The position numbers and the translations under genes were made by a program. Positions 19,864-30,819 of a DNA stretch of 34,163 nucleotides are shown one piece after another. The notes beneath the pieces are model-generated. The model made no database searches. It was not told where the DNA came from and saw only the letters and a program-made list of their open reading frames with translations. This DNA comes from Pseudomonadota bacterium (GTDB taxonomy: Bacteria > Desulfobacterota > Binatia > UBA1149), in assembly GCA_014382245.1 (NCBI GenBank), contig JACNKC010000035.1, forward strand, positions 1 to 34,163. The letters run 5' to 3'. Numbering within the stretch: position 1 is the stretch's first letter; every line of letters starts with the position of its first letter.

Positions 19864-20070
19864 GTTTTCAGCTCCCATCTGGACCTTGCGCAGAGTTCTA
19901 CGCAGCATCCAGCCGGGCAAAGCTGTCACAGCAATTCTATCTTGTCAATTGTACACCGCCTGGAGCAACGGCGCAGTTATTCTATATTTCAGGGGTTTAG
20001 CGCCGCCGGGGCTGCTATCAAGGGGCTACGGGCGCAGGCCGAAGAGAATCCTGGCGGGCCCGCGTCCGGC
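19864..20070 (-). promoter_or_regulatory. Leader and promoter region of rpmH
   Basis: A 207-base gap between the gpsA stop and rpmH. The half nearest rpmH is clearly AT-richer than the genes. On the minus strand it holds TACAAT, an overlapping TTGACA (complement of 19943-19948) and TAGAAT within about 20 bases. They look like promoter pieces, but no pair has ideal 16-18 base spacing, so the exact start point cannot be named. I see no coding sequence or RNA gene here. Confidence 0.4.
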
Positions 20071-21099
20071 TCAGTGAAACTCGGGTTTGAGACTGCGGCC
20101 GAGCAGCTCCGAGAGGGCCTGGGACGGGGCCATGCCGTTGTAAAGCACCTCGTAGCAGGTCTCGACTATGGGCATTTCGACACCGTGCCTGTCTGCCAGC
20201 ATCTTGACCGAGCGCGTATTGCGCACGCCCTCCACCACCATGCGCATGCTGCCCAGTATCTGCTCCACGTCCTCGCCGCGACCTATCCGCAGGCCGAACT
20301 GGCGGTTGCGGCTCAGGTCACCCCTTCAGGGCAGCACCCGGGCGCCCCGTCCCGCCAAGGCCCCCCGGGTTTCGGGGCGTGCGCCCAGCGCCGCGGCCAG
20401 GGCGCGCTGTTCCGCCAGGTCCCCTGGGATCCGGTCGGCCCGCGCGGTGTGTCCCCGGCCCCTCCCATCGCCGGCGCCCGTGGCAATGGCAATGACGTTC
20501 TTCACCACGCCGCCCACCTCGACACCGGTCACGTCGGTGCTGCTGTAAACCCTCAGGTTGGGAGACGCAAAGTTGTGCTGGATGCTCTCGGCGGTCTCCT
20601 GGTCTGCGGCCGCGGCTACCACCACGGTGGGCATTCCGGCCACTACTTCGGTGGCAAAGCTTGGTCCTGACAGGACACCAACGCGCGGCATCACGGCGCT
20701 GCCGTCACCCTGCCGTTGCGCGGCGAGGCATTCGCCAATTACCGCGGTCATGGTGGCACAGCTTTCGTCTTCGATGCCCTTGGATGCCGAGACCACCACC
20801 GCGTCGTCTGCAATCCACGGAGCCACCGCAGTCATGGTCTCGCGCATAGCGTGCGAGGGCACAACCGCCACCACGAGACTGGCGCCAGCGAGCGCCTGCT
20901 CGGCATCACTGGTGGCCTTGAGATCTTCGTTGAGTTTCAGCCCGGGCAGGTAGACCGGGTTCTCGTGCCTGCCGTTGACCGCGGCTGCGACTTCTTTGCC
21001 CCGCGACCAGAGTACCGTTTCGTGGCCATTACCCGCCAGCAGGCTGGCCAGGGCTGTTCCCCAGCTACCAGCGCCCAGTACCGCAGCCTTCACGGGCAC
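20071..21099 (-). pseudogene. gpsA: Glycerol-3-phosphate dehydrogenase [NAD(P)+] with an in-frame stop
   Basis: GpsA reduces dihydroxyacetone phosphate to sn-glycerol-3-phosphate for phospholipid synthesis. The N-terminal NAD domain (VLGAGSWGTALA at 7-18), SASKGIEDE, SGPSFATEV and the catalytic lysine in GGVVKNVIAIATG (K200) are normal. Residues 208-257 then become abnormal: conserved leucines read as arginine (CGG/AGG for CTG), and TGA at 20326-20328 replaces the cysteine codon of the VLTCTGDLSRNR motif. After the stop the same frame continues normally (GDLSRNRQFGLRIG, then EQILGSMRMVVEGVRNTRSV) to a proper end at 20071. No frameshift is needed: the two parts are in register and together give the normal 342 codons. 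The start is GTG. This is either a decayed gene or a local sequence error; I favour error. Confidence 0.85.
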
Positions 21100-21104
21100 G
21101 GCGC

Positions 21105-23588
21105 CTAGTCTCCCTCTTCGAGTGTTTCTTGATCGGCCAGCGACTCGGTGTCGACCTCGGCCACCAGCGCCACCGAGGCCACTTGCTCGCCACTGCCGGA
21201 GTCTACCTTCACCAGGCGCACGCCCTGGGTCTGGCGCCCGATGACACGAATGTCGCCCACGCCCATGCGAATGAGCTTGCCGCCGTCTGTGACCAGCACG
21301 ACGTCGTCGTCAACATCGGCGATCTGCACCACTCCCACGACCTGGCCGGTCTTGGGGGTAACCTTCATAGTGTAAACACCCTTGGCGCCGCGCTTCACCA
21401 GCCGATAGGTCTCTATCTTGCTGCGCTTGCCGTATCCGTTGGCTGATACCGTGAGCAGCGTGGCTCCAACCTCGACGACCTCCATCGACACCACGACATC
21501 GCCCTTACCCAGGGTGGCACCGCGCACACCACCGGCCGTACGACCCATCGAACGAACATCGCTCTCCTTGAAACGCACCAGCATTCCGTTGCGGGTGGAC
21601 AGCGCCATTTCCTTGGAGCCGTTGGTGATGCGCACCGAGATTAACTCGTCATTGCCCGCCAGGTTTATGGCCCTTATGCCGTTAGTGCGGGGACGCGAAA
21701 AGTCCATCAGCGGCGTTTTCTTCACCGTCCCGGCACGCGTCGCAAAAAACACGAACTGCTCCTTGGTGAACTCGCGCACCGCGAGAAACGCCGACAACTC
21801 CTCACCCGGCTGAAGGGCCAACAGGTTCACTATCGCCTTGCCGCGGGCCACGCGTCCGGCCTGCGGCAGCTCGTGGACCTTCCGCCAGTACACCCGGCCA
21901 CGGTTGGTGAAAAACATCAGGTAGGAGTGGGTGGAGGCCACGAACATGTGCTCGATGAAGTCCTCGCCCTTGGTCCCGGCCCCGGTTTTGCCGCGGCCAC
22001 CGCGCCTCTGCTGCCTGTACAGCGAAGTCGCGTTGCGCTTGATGTAGCCCTCGTGGGAGACGGTGACCACCATCTCTTCGTCCACGATCATGTCCTCGAT
22101 GCCGATGTCGTCGGTAGCGTCGGCTATCTCGGTACGACGTTCGTCGCCGTATTTCAGCGCCAGCTCTTCGAGCTCGGTGGAAATAATTTTTAACACCTCG
22201 GCCTTGTCCGAGAGTATTTTCTTCAGCCGGCGTATCAGCGCACGAACTTCCTTGTGCTCTTCGAGAATCTTGTCGCGCTCGAGTCCGGTCAAGCGCTGCA
22301 GGCGCATGTCGAGGATGGCCTGGGCCTGCACCAATGACAGCTTGAACTTCTTGATCAGCTGCTCTCTTGCGACAACGGCGTCCTTGGCCTTGCGGATGAG
22401 CTTGATGACCGCGTCGAGGTTGTCCAGCGCGATCTTGAGGCCTTCGAGTATATGCAACCTCGCCTCGGCCTTGCGCAGGTCAAAGGCAGTGGCCCGGGTA
22501 ACCATCTCGCGCCGGTGATCAATAAAGTGAGCGAGTGCCGACTTGAGATTGAGCACCTTGGGCACGCCGTCCACCAGGGCGACCATGCGCACCGAGAAAG
22601 TCTGCTGCATCTGCGTGTGCTTGTAGAGGTTGTTGAGCACCACCAGGGGTACAGCGTCCTTCTTGAGTTCAACCACGATGCGCATTCCATCACGGTCCGA
22701 TTCGTCACGAAGATCGGAGATACCTTCGATTTTCTTGGCGTTGACCAACAGCGCAATCTTCTCGATCAGCGACGACTTGTTCACCTGGTAGGGGATCTCG
22801 TTGATCACGATGCGCGAGCGCCCGGTACGTGAATCGGTCTCGGAGCTGGCGTTGGCCCGTACCTGCAGCTTGGCCCGCCCGGTCTGGTAGGCTTCCTTGA
22901 TGGGCGCCCTTCCGGATATGGTGGCACCGGTAGGGAAATCCGGCCCCTTCACGTGCTTCATAAGCCCACCGATCGATATATCAGGGTCGTCGATGAGAGC
23001 GCGCAGCGCAGCGCAGATTTCGCCCAGGTTGTGGGGAGGGATCGACGTTGTCATACCCACCGCGATACCGGTCGCACCGTTGATGAGCAGGTTGGGTACG
23101 CGCGAAGGCATGACCGTGGGCTCGGCCGTGCTGCCATCGTAGTTGGGAACAAACTCGACTGTTTCCTTGTCGATGTCGACGAGCATTTCGCCCGCCAGCC
23201 GCGACATGCGGATCTCGGTGTAACGCATGGCTGCAGCAGCGTCGCCGTCCACCGAACCAAAGTTGCCCTGCCCGTCAACGAGCAGGTAGCGCAACGAAAA
23301 ATCCTGGGCCATGCGAACGATGGTGTCGTAAACCGCCTGGTCACCGTGCGGGTGATATTTACCGATAACGTCACCGACCACGCGCGCCGATTTTTTCGGC
23401 GGCTTATTCCAGTCGTTGCTAAGATCGTGCATCGCGTAGAGCACGCGACGGTGTACGGGTTTTAATCCATCGCGTACGTCGGGTAACGCGCGACCGATGA
23501 TGACACTCATCGCGTAGTCCACGAAGGACGTGCGCATCTCGTCTTTGATTTCTATGGGTAGCTCGGGGCGGCGTACGTTAGCTTCCAT
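21105..23588 (-). CDS. gyrA: DNA gyrase subunit A
   Basis: Breakage-reunion subunit of gyrase. The protein is 827 residues. The N terminus has [21 protein letters not shown]. The catalytic tyrosine is Y123 in [11 protein letters not shown]. The quinolone-determining stretch reads [14 protein letters not shown], with glutamine where E. coli has Ser83. The GyrA box QRRGGRG, needed for DNA wrapping and negative supercoiling, is present at about residue 550 before the beta-pinwheel domain. This box supports gyrase rather than topoisomerase IV (ParC). It lies 11 bases after gyrB and just upstream of gpsA. Confidence 0.97.
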   Translation of the reverse strand: MEANVRRPELPIEIKDEMRTSFVDYAMSVIIGRALPDVRDGLKPVHRRVLYAMHDLSNDWNKPPKKSARVVGDVIGKYHPHGDQAVYDTIVRMAQDFSLRYLLVDGQGNFGSVDGDAAAAMRYTEIRMSRLAGEMLVDIDKETVEFVPNYDGSTAEPTVMPSRVPNLLINGATGIAVGMTTSIPPHNLGEICAALRALIDDPDISIGGLMKHVKGPDFPTGATISGRAPIKEAYQTGRAKLQVRANASSETDSRTGRSRIVINEIPYQVNKSSLIEKIALLVNAKKIEGISDLRDESDRDGMRIVVELKKDAVPLVVLNNLYKHTQMQQTFSVRMVALVDGVPKVLNLKSALAHFIDHRREMVTRATAFDLRKAEARLHILEGLKIALDNLDAVIKLIRKAKDAVVAREQLIKKFKLSLVQAQAILDMRLQRLTGLERDKILEEHKEVRALIRRLKKILSDKAEVLKIISTELEELALKYGDERRTEIADATDDIGIEDMIVDEEMVVTVSHEGYIKRNATSLYRQQRRGGRGKTGAGTKGEDFIEHMFVASTHSYLMFFTNRGRVYWRKVHELPQAGRVARGKAIVNLLALQPGEELSAFLAVREFTKEQFVFFATRAGTVKKTPLMDFSRPRTNGIRAINLAGNDELISVRITNGSKEMALSTRNGMLVRFKESDVRSMGRTAGGVRGATLGKGDVVVSMEVVEVGATLLTVSANGYGKRSKIETYRLVKRGAKGVYTMKVTPKTGQVVGVVQIADVDDDVVLVTDGGKLIRMGVGDIRVIGRQTQGVRLVKVDSGSGEQVASVALVAEVDTESLADQETLEEGD

Positions 23589-23599
23589 GCTTTATACCG

Positions 23600-26305
<2,706 letters not shown>

Positions 26306-27430
26306 TCATATACGCATCGGCATAACGACGTAGCAGTAGTCCTTGTCGATTCCCCTCACGACACCGGGGCTGAACTGATCCTTGAGAGAAATCTCGACGT
26401 TCTCGTTGTCCGGAAGCACGTTGAGAACGTCGAGAAGGTAGCGGCTGTTAAAGCCAATCTCGATCTCATCGCCCCCGTACTTGACCTTAACATCCTCGCT
26501 GGCTTCGCCCAGGTCCGGGTTATTGGCCGACACCTCCAGAGAATCCTCCTGGACATTCAACTTGATGCCGCGGGCCCGCTCACTCGAAAGCAGGGACACC
26601 CTTCGTACGGTCTGCAGCAGGCTGTCCCGCTCGGCTACCATCAGGTGTGGAACCTTTTTTGGTACGACCTGGTTGTAGTCGGGAAAATTACCCTCGACCA
26701 GGCGCATGCTCATTATCGCGCTGCCCGCCTCGAGGAAGGCCTCGTTGCCGGTGATCGATAGCTTGACGCCTGCTTCCGGGTCTAAGTCGGCAAGTATCCT
26801 GGCGGTTTCATGGAGGCCCTTGCGGGGCAGGATCACCCCGGTAGGAATTTCACCGCTGCCGCTCTTTTTTTCTATCATCGCCAGGCGATGACCGTCGGTA
26901 GCCACCATCCTGAGCAAGCCGCCACCGGAGGCCGACTCCAGGTAAATCCCGGCCAGGTTGGACCTCGTGTCGTCGGTGGACACGGCAAAGATGGTTTTCT
27001 GTATCATGTCCAGAAGATCGTTGGCCTTGAACGAAAGAACCGTCGTGTCGCTACCGTTTCCCGGTGAATCGGTGACCCCGGGATGGTCGGAAGGGTCAAT
27101 TCCCATCAGCTTGAAGTCTGATCGACCATAAGCCACTTCGACCCAGCTGTTCTTGAGAACCTTCAGCTTGAGATCGCTACCCTCTGGAGCCTCTCTCACG
27201 ATTTCGAACAACTTACGGGCCGATACTGCCACTACGCCGGCTTTCTTTACCCGGGCCGGGCAGGACTGGCGCAGCCCGATTTCAAGATCGCTGGCCAGGA
27301 CGATTACAGAGTCTGAATCTGTTTGGAGCACCACGTTAGTGAGCACCGCCATCGAGTGTCTTCGGTCGACCACTCCCTGGCAGCGGCTGAGTACGGTAAG
27401 GAAGGATTCTCTTTCTAAGGTTATCTCCAT
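26306..27430 (-). CDS. dnaN: DNA polymerase III beta subunit (sliding clamp)
   Basis: Ring-shaped processivity clamp of the replicase. The 374 residues begin MEITLERESFLTVLSRCQGV and VDRRHSMAVLTNVVLQ and end with DQFSPGVVRGIDKDYCYVVMPMRI, the canonical clamp end MP(M/V)R. Three repeated clamp domains fit the length (366-375). The ATG has GAGG five bases upstream. It is separated from dnaA by 208 AT-rich bases carrying a likely promoter. Confidence 0.97.
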   Translation of the reverse strand: MEITLERESFLTVLSRCQGVVDRRHSMAVLTNVVLQTDSDSVIVLASDLEIGLRQSCPARVKKAGVVAVSARKLFEIVREAPEGSDLKLKVLKNSWVEVAYGRSDFKLMGIDPSDHPGVTDSPGNGSDTTVLSFKANDLLDMIQKTIFAVSTDDTRSNLAGIYLESASGGGLLRMVATDGHRLAMIEKKSGSGEIPTGVILPRKGLHETARILADLDPEAGVKLSITGNEAFLEAGSAIMSMRLVEGNFPDYNQVVPKKVPHLMVAERDSLLQTVRRVSLLSSERARGIKLNVQEDSLEVSANNPDLGEASEDVKVKYGGDEIEIGFNSRYLLDVLNVLPDNENVEISLKDQFSPGVVRGIDKDYCYVVMPMRI

Positions 27431-27638
27431 GCGGACCTCTTCAGTAATAAAGGAATAGTCTTATCCTGTTACTGTTGTTAGATGCCAACTTTCGAGGGAT
27501 AAGCTCGTAAGTTGTTGTATTGATGTAATATTATATGCACAGCAAGCCTGTGCGCTTTCTGCTGACAATGTGAGCGCAACTTCTTTTTCGGTGTCGGGGC
27601 TGCGATAGGCAAACTCTCCGCACAGCCGAACGCATAAC
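27431..27638. other. dnaA-dnaN intergenic region: candidate DNA-unwinding element and dnaN promoter
   Basis: The 208-base gap is conspicuously AT-rich for this GC-rich window. Bases 27508-27537 are about 80 percent A+T (24 of 30). On the minus strand a perfect TATAAT (complement of 27530-27535) lies about 100 bases before dnaN, and a palindrome lies directly upstream of it. A perfect DnaA box sits at the dnaA end of the gap. The stretch could act as dnaN promoter, origin unwinding element, or both. Confidence 0.5.
27537..27553. promoter_or_regulatory. Palindrome overlapping the dnaN promoter spacer (candidate operator)
   Basis: GCACAG-CAAGC-CTGTGC is a perfect 6-bp inverted repeat with a 5-bp centre. 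It ends two bases upstream (minus-strand sense) of a perfect TATAAT. Its position between -10 and -35 is typical of a repressor site, but the binding protein is unknown. Confidence 0.35.
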
Positions 27639-27647
27639 TTATCCACA
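27639..27647 (+). promoter_or_regulatory. DnaA box downstream of dnaA
   Basis: Perfect TTATCCACA. The first three bases are also the complement of the dnaA stop codon TAA. It lies about 100 bases from the AT-rich stretch in the dnaA-dnaN gap. Confidence 0.85.
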
Positions 27648-29012
27648 GCCTATCATCCTCGTCACAGTGTCGATCAGATCGCGAAAACGGGGGTCGTCGC
27701 TGCGCTTATTTTCGACCACCCGGCAGGCGTGGACCACGGTAGAGTGGTCGCGGCCACCGAGGAACTCACCGATGCTGGGAAACGAAGCGCCGGCGTGGTT
27801 GCGCATGATGTACATGGCTACCTGCCTTGCTTCGGCCACTTTCTTGGTGCGCCGTCGCGCCGCCAGTTCTCCGGGCCTGAGACCGAAGTGGCGGCTGACC
27901 CCGGTGGCTATGTCCTCGAGGCCGATTTCCTTATGGTCATTGCCGCCGCTGGTGGCGAGTAGTTCCCTGGCCAGGTCCAGTGTCAGTTCACTGCGGTTCA
28001 ACGAAGCGTAAGCACTCAATCGGGTGAGTGCGCCCTCCAGATCACGGACGTTGGAGTCAATCTGAGAGGCCACGTAGCTCATCACCTCGTCGGGCACGCT
28101 GATGTGCTCGGCCTGGGCTTTGCGCCGCAGAATGGCCACGCGGGTTTCCGCGTCGGGTGACTGGATGTCGGCCACCAGGCCCCAGCCGAAGCGGTTGCAG
28201 AGCCGTTCTTCAACACCCTGTATCTCGTTGGGAAACTTGTCCGAGGTCAGCACGATCTGCTTGCCGCTGTCATAGAGCGCGTTGAAGACGTGAAAGAATT
28301 CTTCCTGGGTACGCTCGCGGCCGGCGAGAAACTGTACGTCGTCGACCACGAGTACGTCCATGCGGCGAACGCGGTTTTTGAATTCCTGCACGCGGTTGCG
28401 GGATATGGCGTCGATGAGCTGGTTGGTGAAGCTGTCGGTGGACAGGAACAACACCCGCGCGTTGGGGTCAGAGTCGACGATGGCGTTGCCGATGGCGTTT
28501 GCCAGGTGAGTTTTACCCAGTCCTACGCCACCAAAAATAAAGAAGGGGTTGTAAAGCGCGCCGGGCTGCCCGGCCACCGCGCGGGCGGCGGCATGTGCAA
28601 ACTGGTTGCTGGGGCCGATCACGAAGTTGCCGAAATCGTAGCGGGCGAGGAAGCCCCCGGGTCGTCGCGCAGGAGGTTTTCTGACTTTCCGGCTGGCCTT
28701 GGCCGTCTCGTCGGCAAACAGGTTTCCCTGGGCCGGCTGCTCGTCGCAGACAAGGCGCAGGGTGTTCCGTTGTCCACTGGCCTCGGTCCAGGCTGTGGAT
28801 ATGTCGTCGAGAAAGTTCTCCTCTATCCAGGACGCACAGAGCCGGTTGGGGACAGTGATTTCCAGCGCCCCGTCGGGTGCCGGACGCGTTTTCATAGGCT
28901 CAATCCAGGATTCGAAGTCCTCATCGGACACAACCGCCCTGAGCGAGCTAACGACTTGATTCCAAAGGGTTTTAAAGTTGGACGACGGGGCGTTTTCCAC
29001 AACAGTTACCAA
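27639..29012 (-). CDS. dnaA: Chromosomal replication initiator protein DnaA
   Basis: AAA+ initiator that binds DnaA boxes and opens the origin. The protein has 457 residues. Domain I begins with LWNQVVSSLRAVVSDEDFESWI, and domain II is a short basic linker. Domain III has Walker A FGGVGLGKTHLANAIG (about 160-175), Walker B VLVVDDVQFLAGRERTQEEFFH and arginine-finger segments. Domain IV ends with the box-recognition motif GGRDHSTVVHACR. No ATG is available at the conserved N terminus. TTG at 29012 or GTG at 29000 must be used, and neither has a good Shine-Dalgarno site. DnaA boxes lie directly upstream. Confidence 0.97.
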   Translation of the reverse strand: MVTVVENAPSSNFKTLWNQVVSSLRAVVSDEDFESWIEPMKTRPAPDGALEITVPNRLCASWIEENFLDDISTAWTEASGQRNTLRLVCDEQPAQGNLFADETAKASRKVRKPPARRPGGFLARYDFGNFVIGPSNQFAHAAARAVAGQPGALYNPFFIFGGVGLGKTHLANAIGNAIVDSDPNARVLFLSTDSFTNQLIDAISRNRVQEFKNRVRRMDVLVVDDVQFLAGRERTQEEFFHVFNALYDSGKQIVLTSDKFPNEIQGVEERLCNRFGWGLVADIQSPDAETRVAILRRKAQAEHISVPDEVMSYVASQIDSNVRDLEGALTRLSAYASLNRSELTLDLARELLATSGGNDHKEIGLEDIATGVSRHFGLRPGELAARRRTKKVAEARQVAMYIMRNHAGASFPSIGEFLGGRDHSTVVHACRVVENKRSDDPRFRDLIDTVTRMIGCG

Positions 29013-29023
29013 ACTTAGACACA

Positions 29024-29049
29024 GGGTTATCCACAGCTGTTGATAACCC
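29024..29049. promoter_or_regulatory. 26-bp palindrome made of two facing DnaA boxes
   Basis: TTATCCACA (29027-29035, plus) and TTATCAACA (complement of 29038-29046) face each other with two bases between. The flanking GGG and CCC extend the symmetry, so 12 of 13 positions pair. This would place two DnaA molecules head to head, about 15-35 bases upstream of the dnaA start. Confidence 0.88.
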
Positions 29050-29072
29050 GCATCGCGGGGCCGCGGTGGAAC

Positions 29073-29081
29073 TTATCCACA
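29073..29081 (+). promoter_or_regulatory. DnaA box
   Basis: Perfect TTATCCACA, 27 bases beyond the paired boxes and in the same orientation as the first of them. Confidence 0.88.
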
Positions 29082-29260
29082 GGGGCACCGTTGCTTGCCA
29101 ATAGGTCCAAACGCGTGGAGTTTCAAGAGCGGTACGCAACGCGCGAGACAAGTATGCGAGAAACAAGCAGAGTTGAATGCAGGTTCGGTCGGTGCCATCG
29201 GTTGGTGTGAGCGGCACTCGCCTCGGGGCAGGGCCGCAAGCCTGGGAGGACGAGCTGAAA

Positions 29261-30532
29261 ATGGAAGCAAAGCCGGATTCGGCGGAACTGTTTGAACGTG
29301 CGTGCCGTTGCATGCCCGGCGGCGTCAACTCGCCGGTGAGGGCCTGGTCGGCGGTGGGTGGTGTTCCACGCATCGTGGAGTCTGCGGCGGGTGTTGAGCT
29401 CTGCGATGTTGATGGCTGCAGGTACCTGGATTTTACGGCCTCCTGGGGACCGCTGATCGCTGGCCACGCCCACCCGCGGGTGGTCGAGTCGGTGTCAGCA
29501 GCTCTGGAAAAGGGCAGCAGTTTCGGCGCCACAACGCGTGGCGAAATAGAGCTTGCCGAGCGTTTGTGCGGCCGTTTTTCCTCGCTGGAGAAGCTGCGCC
29601 TGGTCAGTTCCGGCACAGAGGCGACCATGAGCGCGCTGCGCCTGGCGCGGGCGGCCACCGGCCGCGACTCGGTAGTCAAGTTTGCCGGTTGTTATCACGG
29701 CCACAGCGACGGGCTACTGGTGCGAGCGGGTTCGGGCGCCACCACCCTGGGCATTCCAGACAGCCCGGGTGTGCCGGCGGCCGTGGGTGGGCTTACGCGG
29801 GTGGCACGCTACAACGACCTCGAATCGGTGCGCGCCGCCTGCGACGGCGAGGTTGCCGCAGTCATCGTGGAGCCGGTGGCCGGCAACATGGGAGTGGTGC
29901 CGCCGCGCGAAGGCTTTCTGGAGGGCCTGCGCAAGATAACCGAATCAACCGGGGCGCTGTTGATCTTTGACGAGGTGATAACCGGCTTGCGCCTGTCGCC
30001 CGGTGGATGGCAACAGTTGTCGGGGGTGACGCCCGACCTGACCTGCCTCGGCAAGGTGATAGGCGGTGGCCTGCCGGTGGGTGCCTACGGCGGGCGCGCT
30101 GACCTCATGGACCAGGGGGCACCCGGCGGCCCGGTCTACCAGGGGGGCACACTGTCGGGCAATCCCTTGGCCGCGGCCGCCGGCCTGGCCACCCTCGACC
30201 TGCTCGAGGAAGACGGCAGCTACGAGAGACTCGAGGAGCTTGGCAAGCGACTGGGCAACGGCTTGGCGCAGGCGCTGGCGGGCAACGGTTGCGTGCAGCG
30301 AGTCGGCTCGATGCTGACGCTGTTTTTCGGCGTCGCCGGCGTGGACGATTACGACGACGCACTAAGCCTGGACGCCGATGCATACGGGCGCTTCTTCCAC
30401 GCGATGCTGGACCGCGGGGTGTGGCTGCCGCCGTCGGGCTACGAGGCCTGGTTCGTGTCGATGGCTCACAGCGATGAGCATGTCGACCGTGCGGTCGAAG
30501 CAGCCGGCGGCGCGATGGCGGAGATCCTGTGA
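29261..30532 (+). CDS. hemL: Glutamate-1-semialdehyde 2,1-aminomutase
   Basis: PLP enzyme converting glutamate-1-semialdehyde to 5-aminolevulinate in the C5 route to haem. The ATG at 29261 has GGAGG about ten bases upstream and gives 423 residues, normal for HemL. With this start the PLP lysine in CLGKVIGGGLPVGAYGG is K265, the same number as in characterised enzymes. A frame open from 29177 would add 28 unconserved residues. Other motifs are FERACRCMPGGVNSPVRA, VSSGTEATMSALRLARA and FDEVITGLR. Its stop overlaps the next gene (GTGA), so it probably heads an operon with the FO genes. Confidence 0.96.
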   Translation: MEAKPDSAELFERACRCMPGGVNSPVRAWSAVGGVPRIVESAAGVELCDVDGCRYLDFTASWGPLIAGHAHPRVVESVSAALEKGSSFGATTRGEIELAERLCGRFSSLEKLRLVSSGTEATMSALRLARAATGRDSVVKFAGCYHGHSDGLLVRAGSGATTLGIPDSPGVPAAVGGLTRVARYNDLESVRAACDGEVAAVIVEPVAGNMGVVPPREGFLEGLRKITESTGALLIFDEVITGLRLSPGGWQQLSGVTPDLTCLGKVIGGGLPVGAYGGRADLMDQGAPGGPVYQGGTLSGNPLAAAAGLATLDLLEEDGSYERLEELGKRLGNGLAQALAGNGCVQRVGSMLTLFFGVAGVDDYDDALSLDADAYGRFFHAMLDRGVWLPPSGYEAWFVSMAHSDEHVDRAVEAAGGAMAEIL

Positions 30533-30558
30533 ACGGGCCCGGCGTGAACGGGCCCGGT
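30529..30558 (+). repeat. 15-bp direct duplication at the hemL/atpZ junction
   Basis: GTGAACGGGCCCGGC is followed directly by GTGAACGGGCCCGGT, which differs only in the last base. Each copy carries its own GTG codon in the frame of the AtpZ-like gene, giving the N terminus NGPGVNGPGV. Confidence 0.9.
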
Positions 30559-30819
30559 GTAAACGAGGACCGGGTCGGCTCGCTCAAGGCCCTTGGACTT
30601 GGCTGGAGCCTGGGCTGGCGCGTGGTGGCCGGCGCCCTGCTGGGCTACCTGGCCGATGCTTACCTGGGCAGCGGGCCCTGGCTCGCGCTGTTGGGCGGGC
30701 TGGGGGCAATGGTAAGCGGCGTGCGTAACATGTTGTCCGTGTTGGGCCCCGACCCAGCGCAGGACCCGGCAAGGGGCGCGGGTAGTTCACCACCGGGGTC
30801 GAGCGATGAAGGCACTTGA
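30529..30819 (+). CDS. AtpZ/AtpI-like small ATP synthase accessory membrane protein
   Basis: The 96-residue protein has two hydrophobic segments with the family pattern GYLADAYLGSGPWLALLGGLGAMVSGVRNML, known from AtpZ (ATPase_gene1). AtpZ proteins precede atpI and are thought to help assembly, c-ring formation or Mg2+ supply; the exact role is unsettled. The likely start is GTG at 30529, overlapping the hemL stop as GTGA. A second GTG at 30544 begins the next copy of a 15-base duplication and is equally possible. It overlaps atpI by 14 bases. Confidence 0.8.
   Translation: MNGPGVNGPGVNEDRVGSLKALGLGWSLGWRVVAGALLGYLADAYLGSGPWLALLGGLGAMVSGVRNMLSVLGPDPAQDPARGAGSSPPGSSDEGT

Larger units (their letters stand above)
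29013..29260. other. dnaA-hemL divergent intergenic region, presumed part of oriC
   Basis: The gene strand switches here: everything to the left is on the minus strand and hemL onward is on the plus strand. Within 60 bases are three DnaA boxes (two perfect TTATCCACA, one TTATCAACA), plus an imperfect TTTTCCACA at 28993-29001 just inside dnaA. The remaining part towards hemL is not AT-rich, so the unwinding element may be elsewhere. Promoters for dnaA and hemL must also lie here, but I see no consensus pair. Confidence 0.7.

Noticed and set aside
20326-20328. gpsA TGA as programmed recoding (selenocysteine at the cysteine position)
   Set aside because: The cysteine in VLTCTGD is not catalytic, the neighbouring codons are also abnormal, and the whole tract looks corrupted, so error or decay is simpler.
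27461-27646. 61-codon minus-strand frame in the dnaA-dnaN gap
   Set aside because: It overlaps the dnaA stop and the origin-like AT-rich sequence, and has no ribosome site or homologous features.
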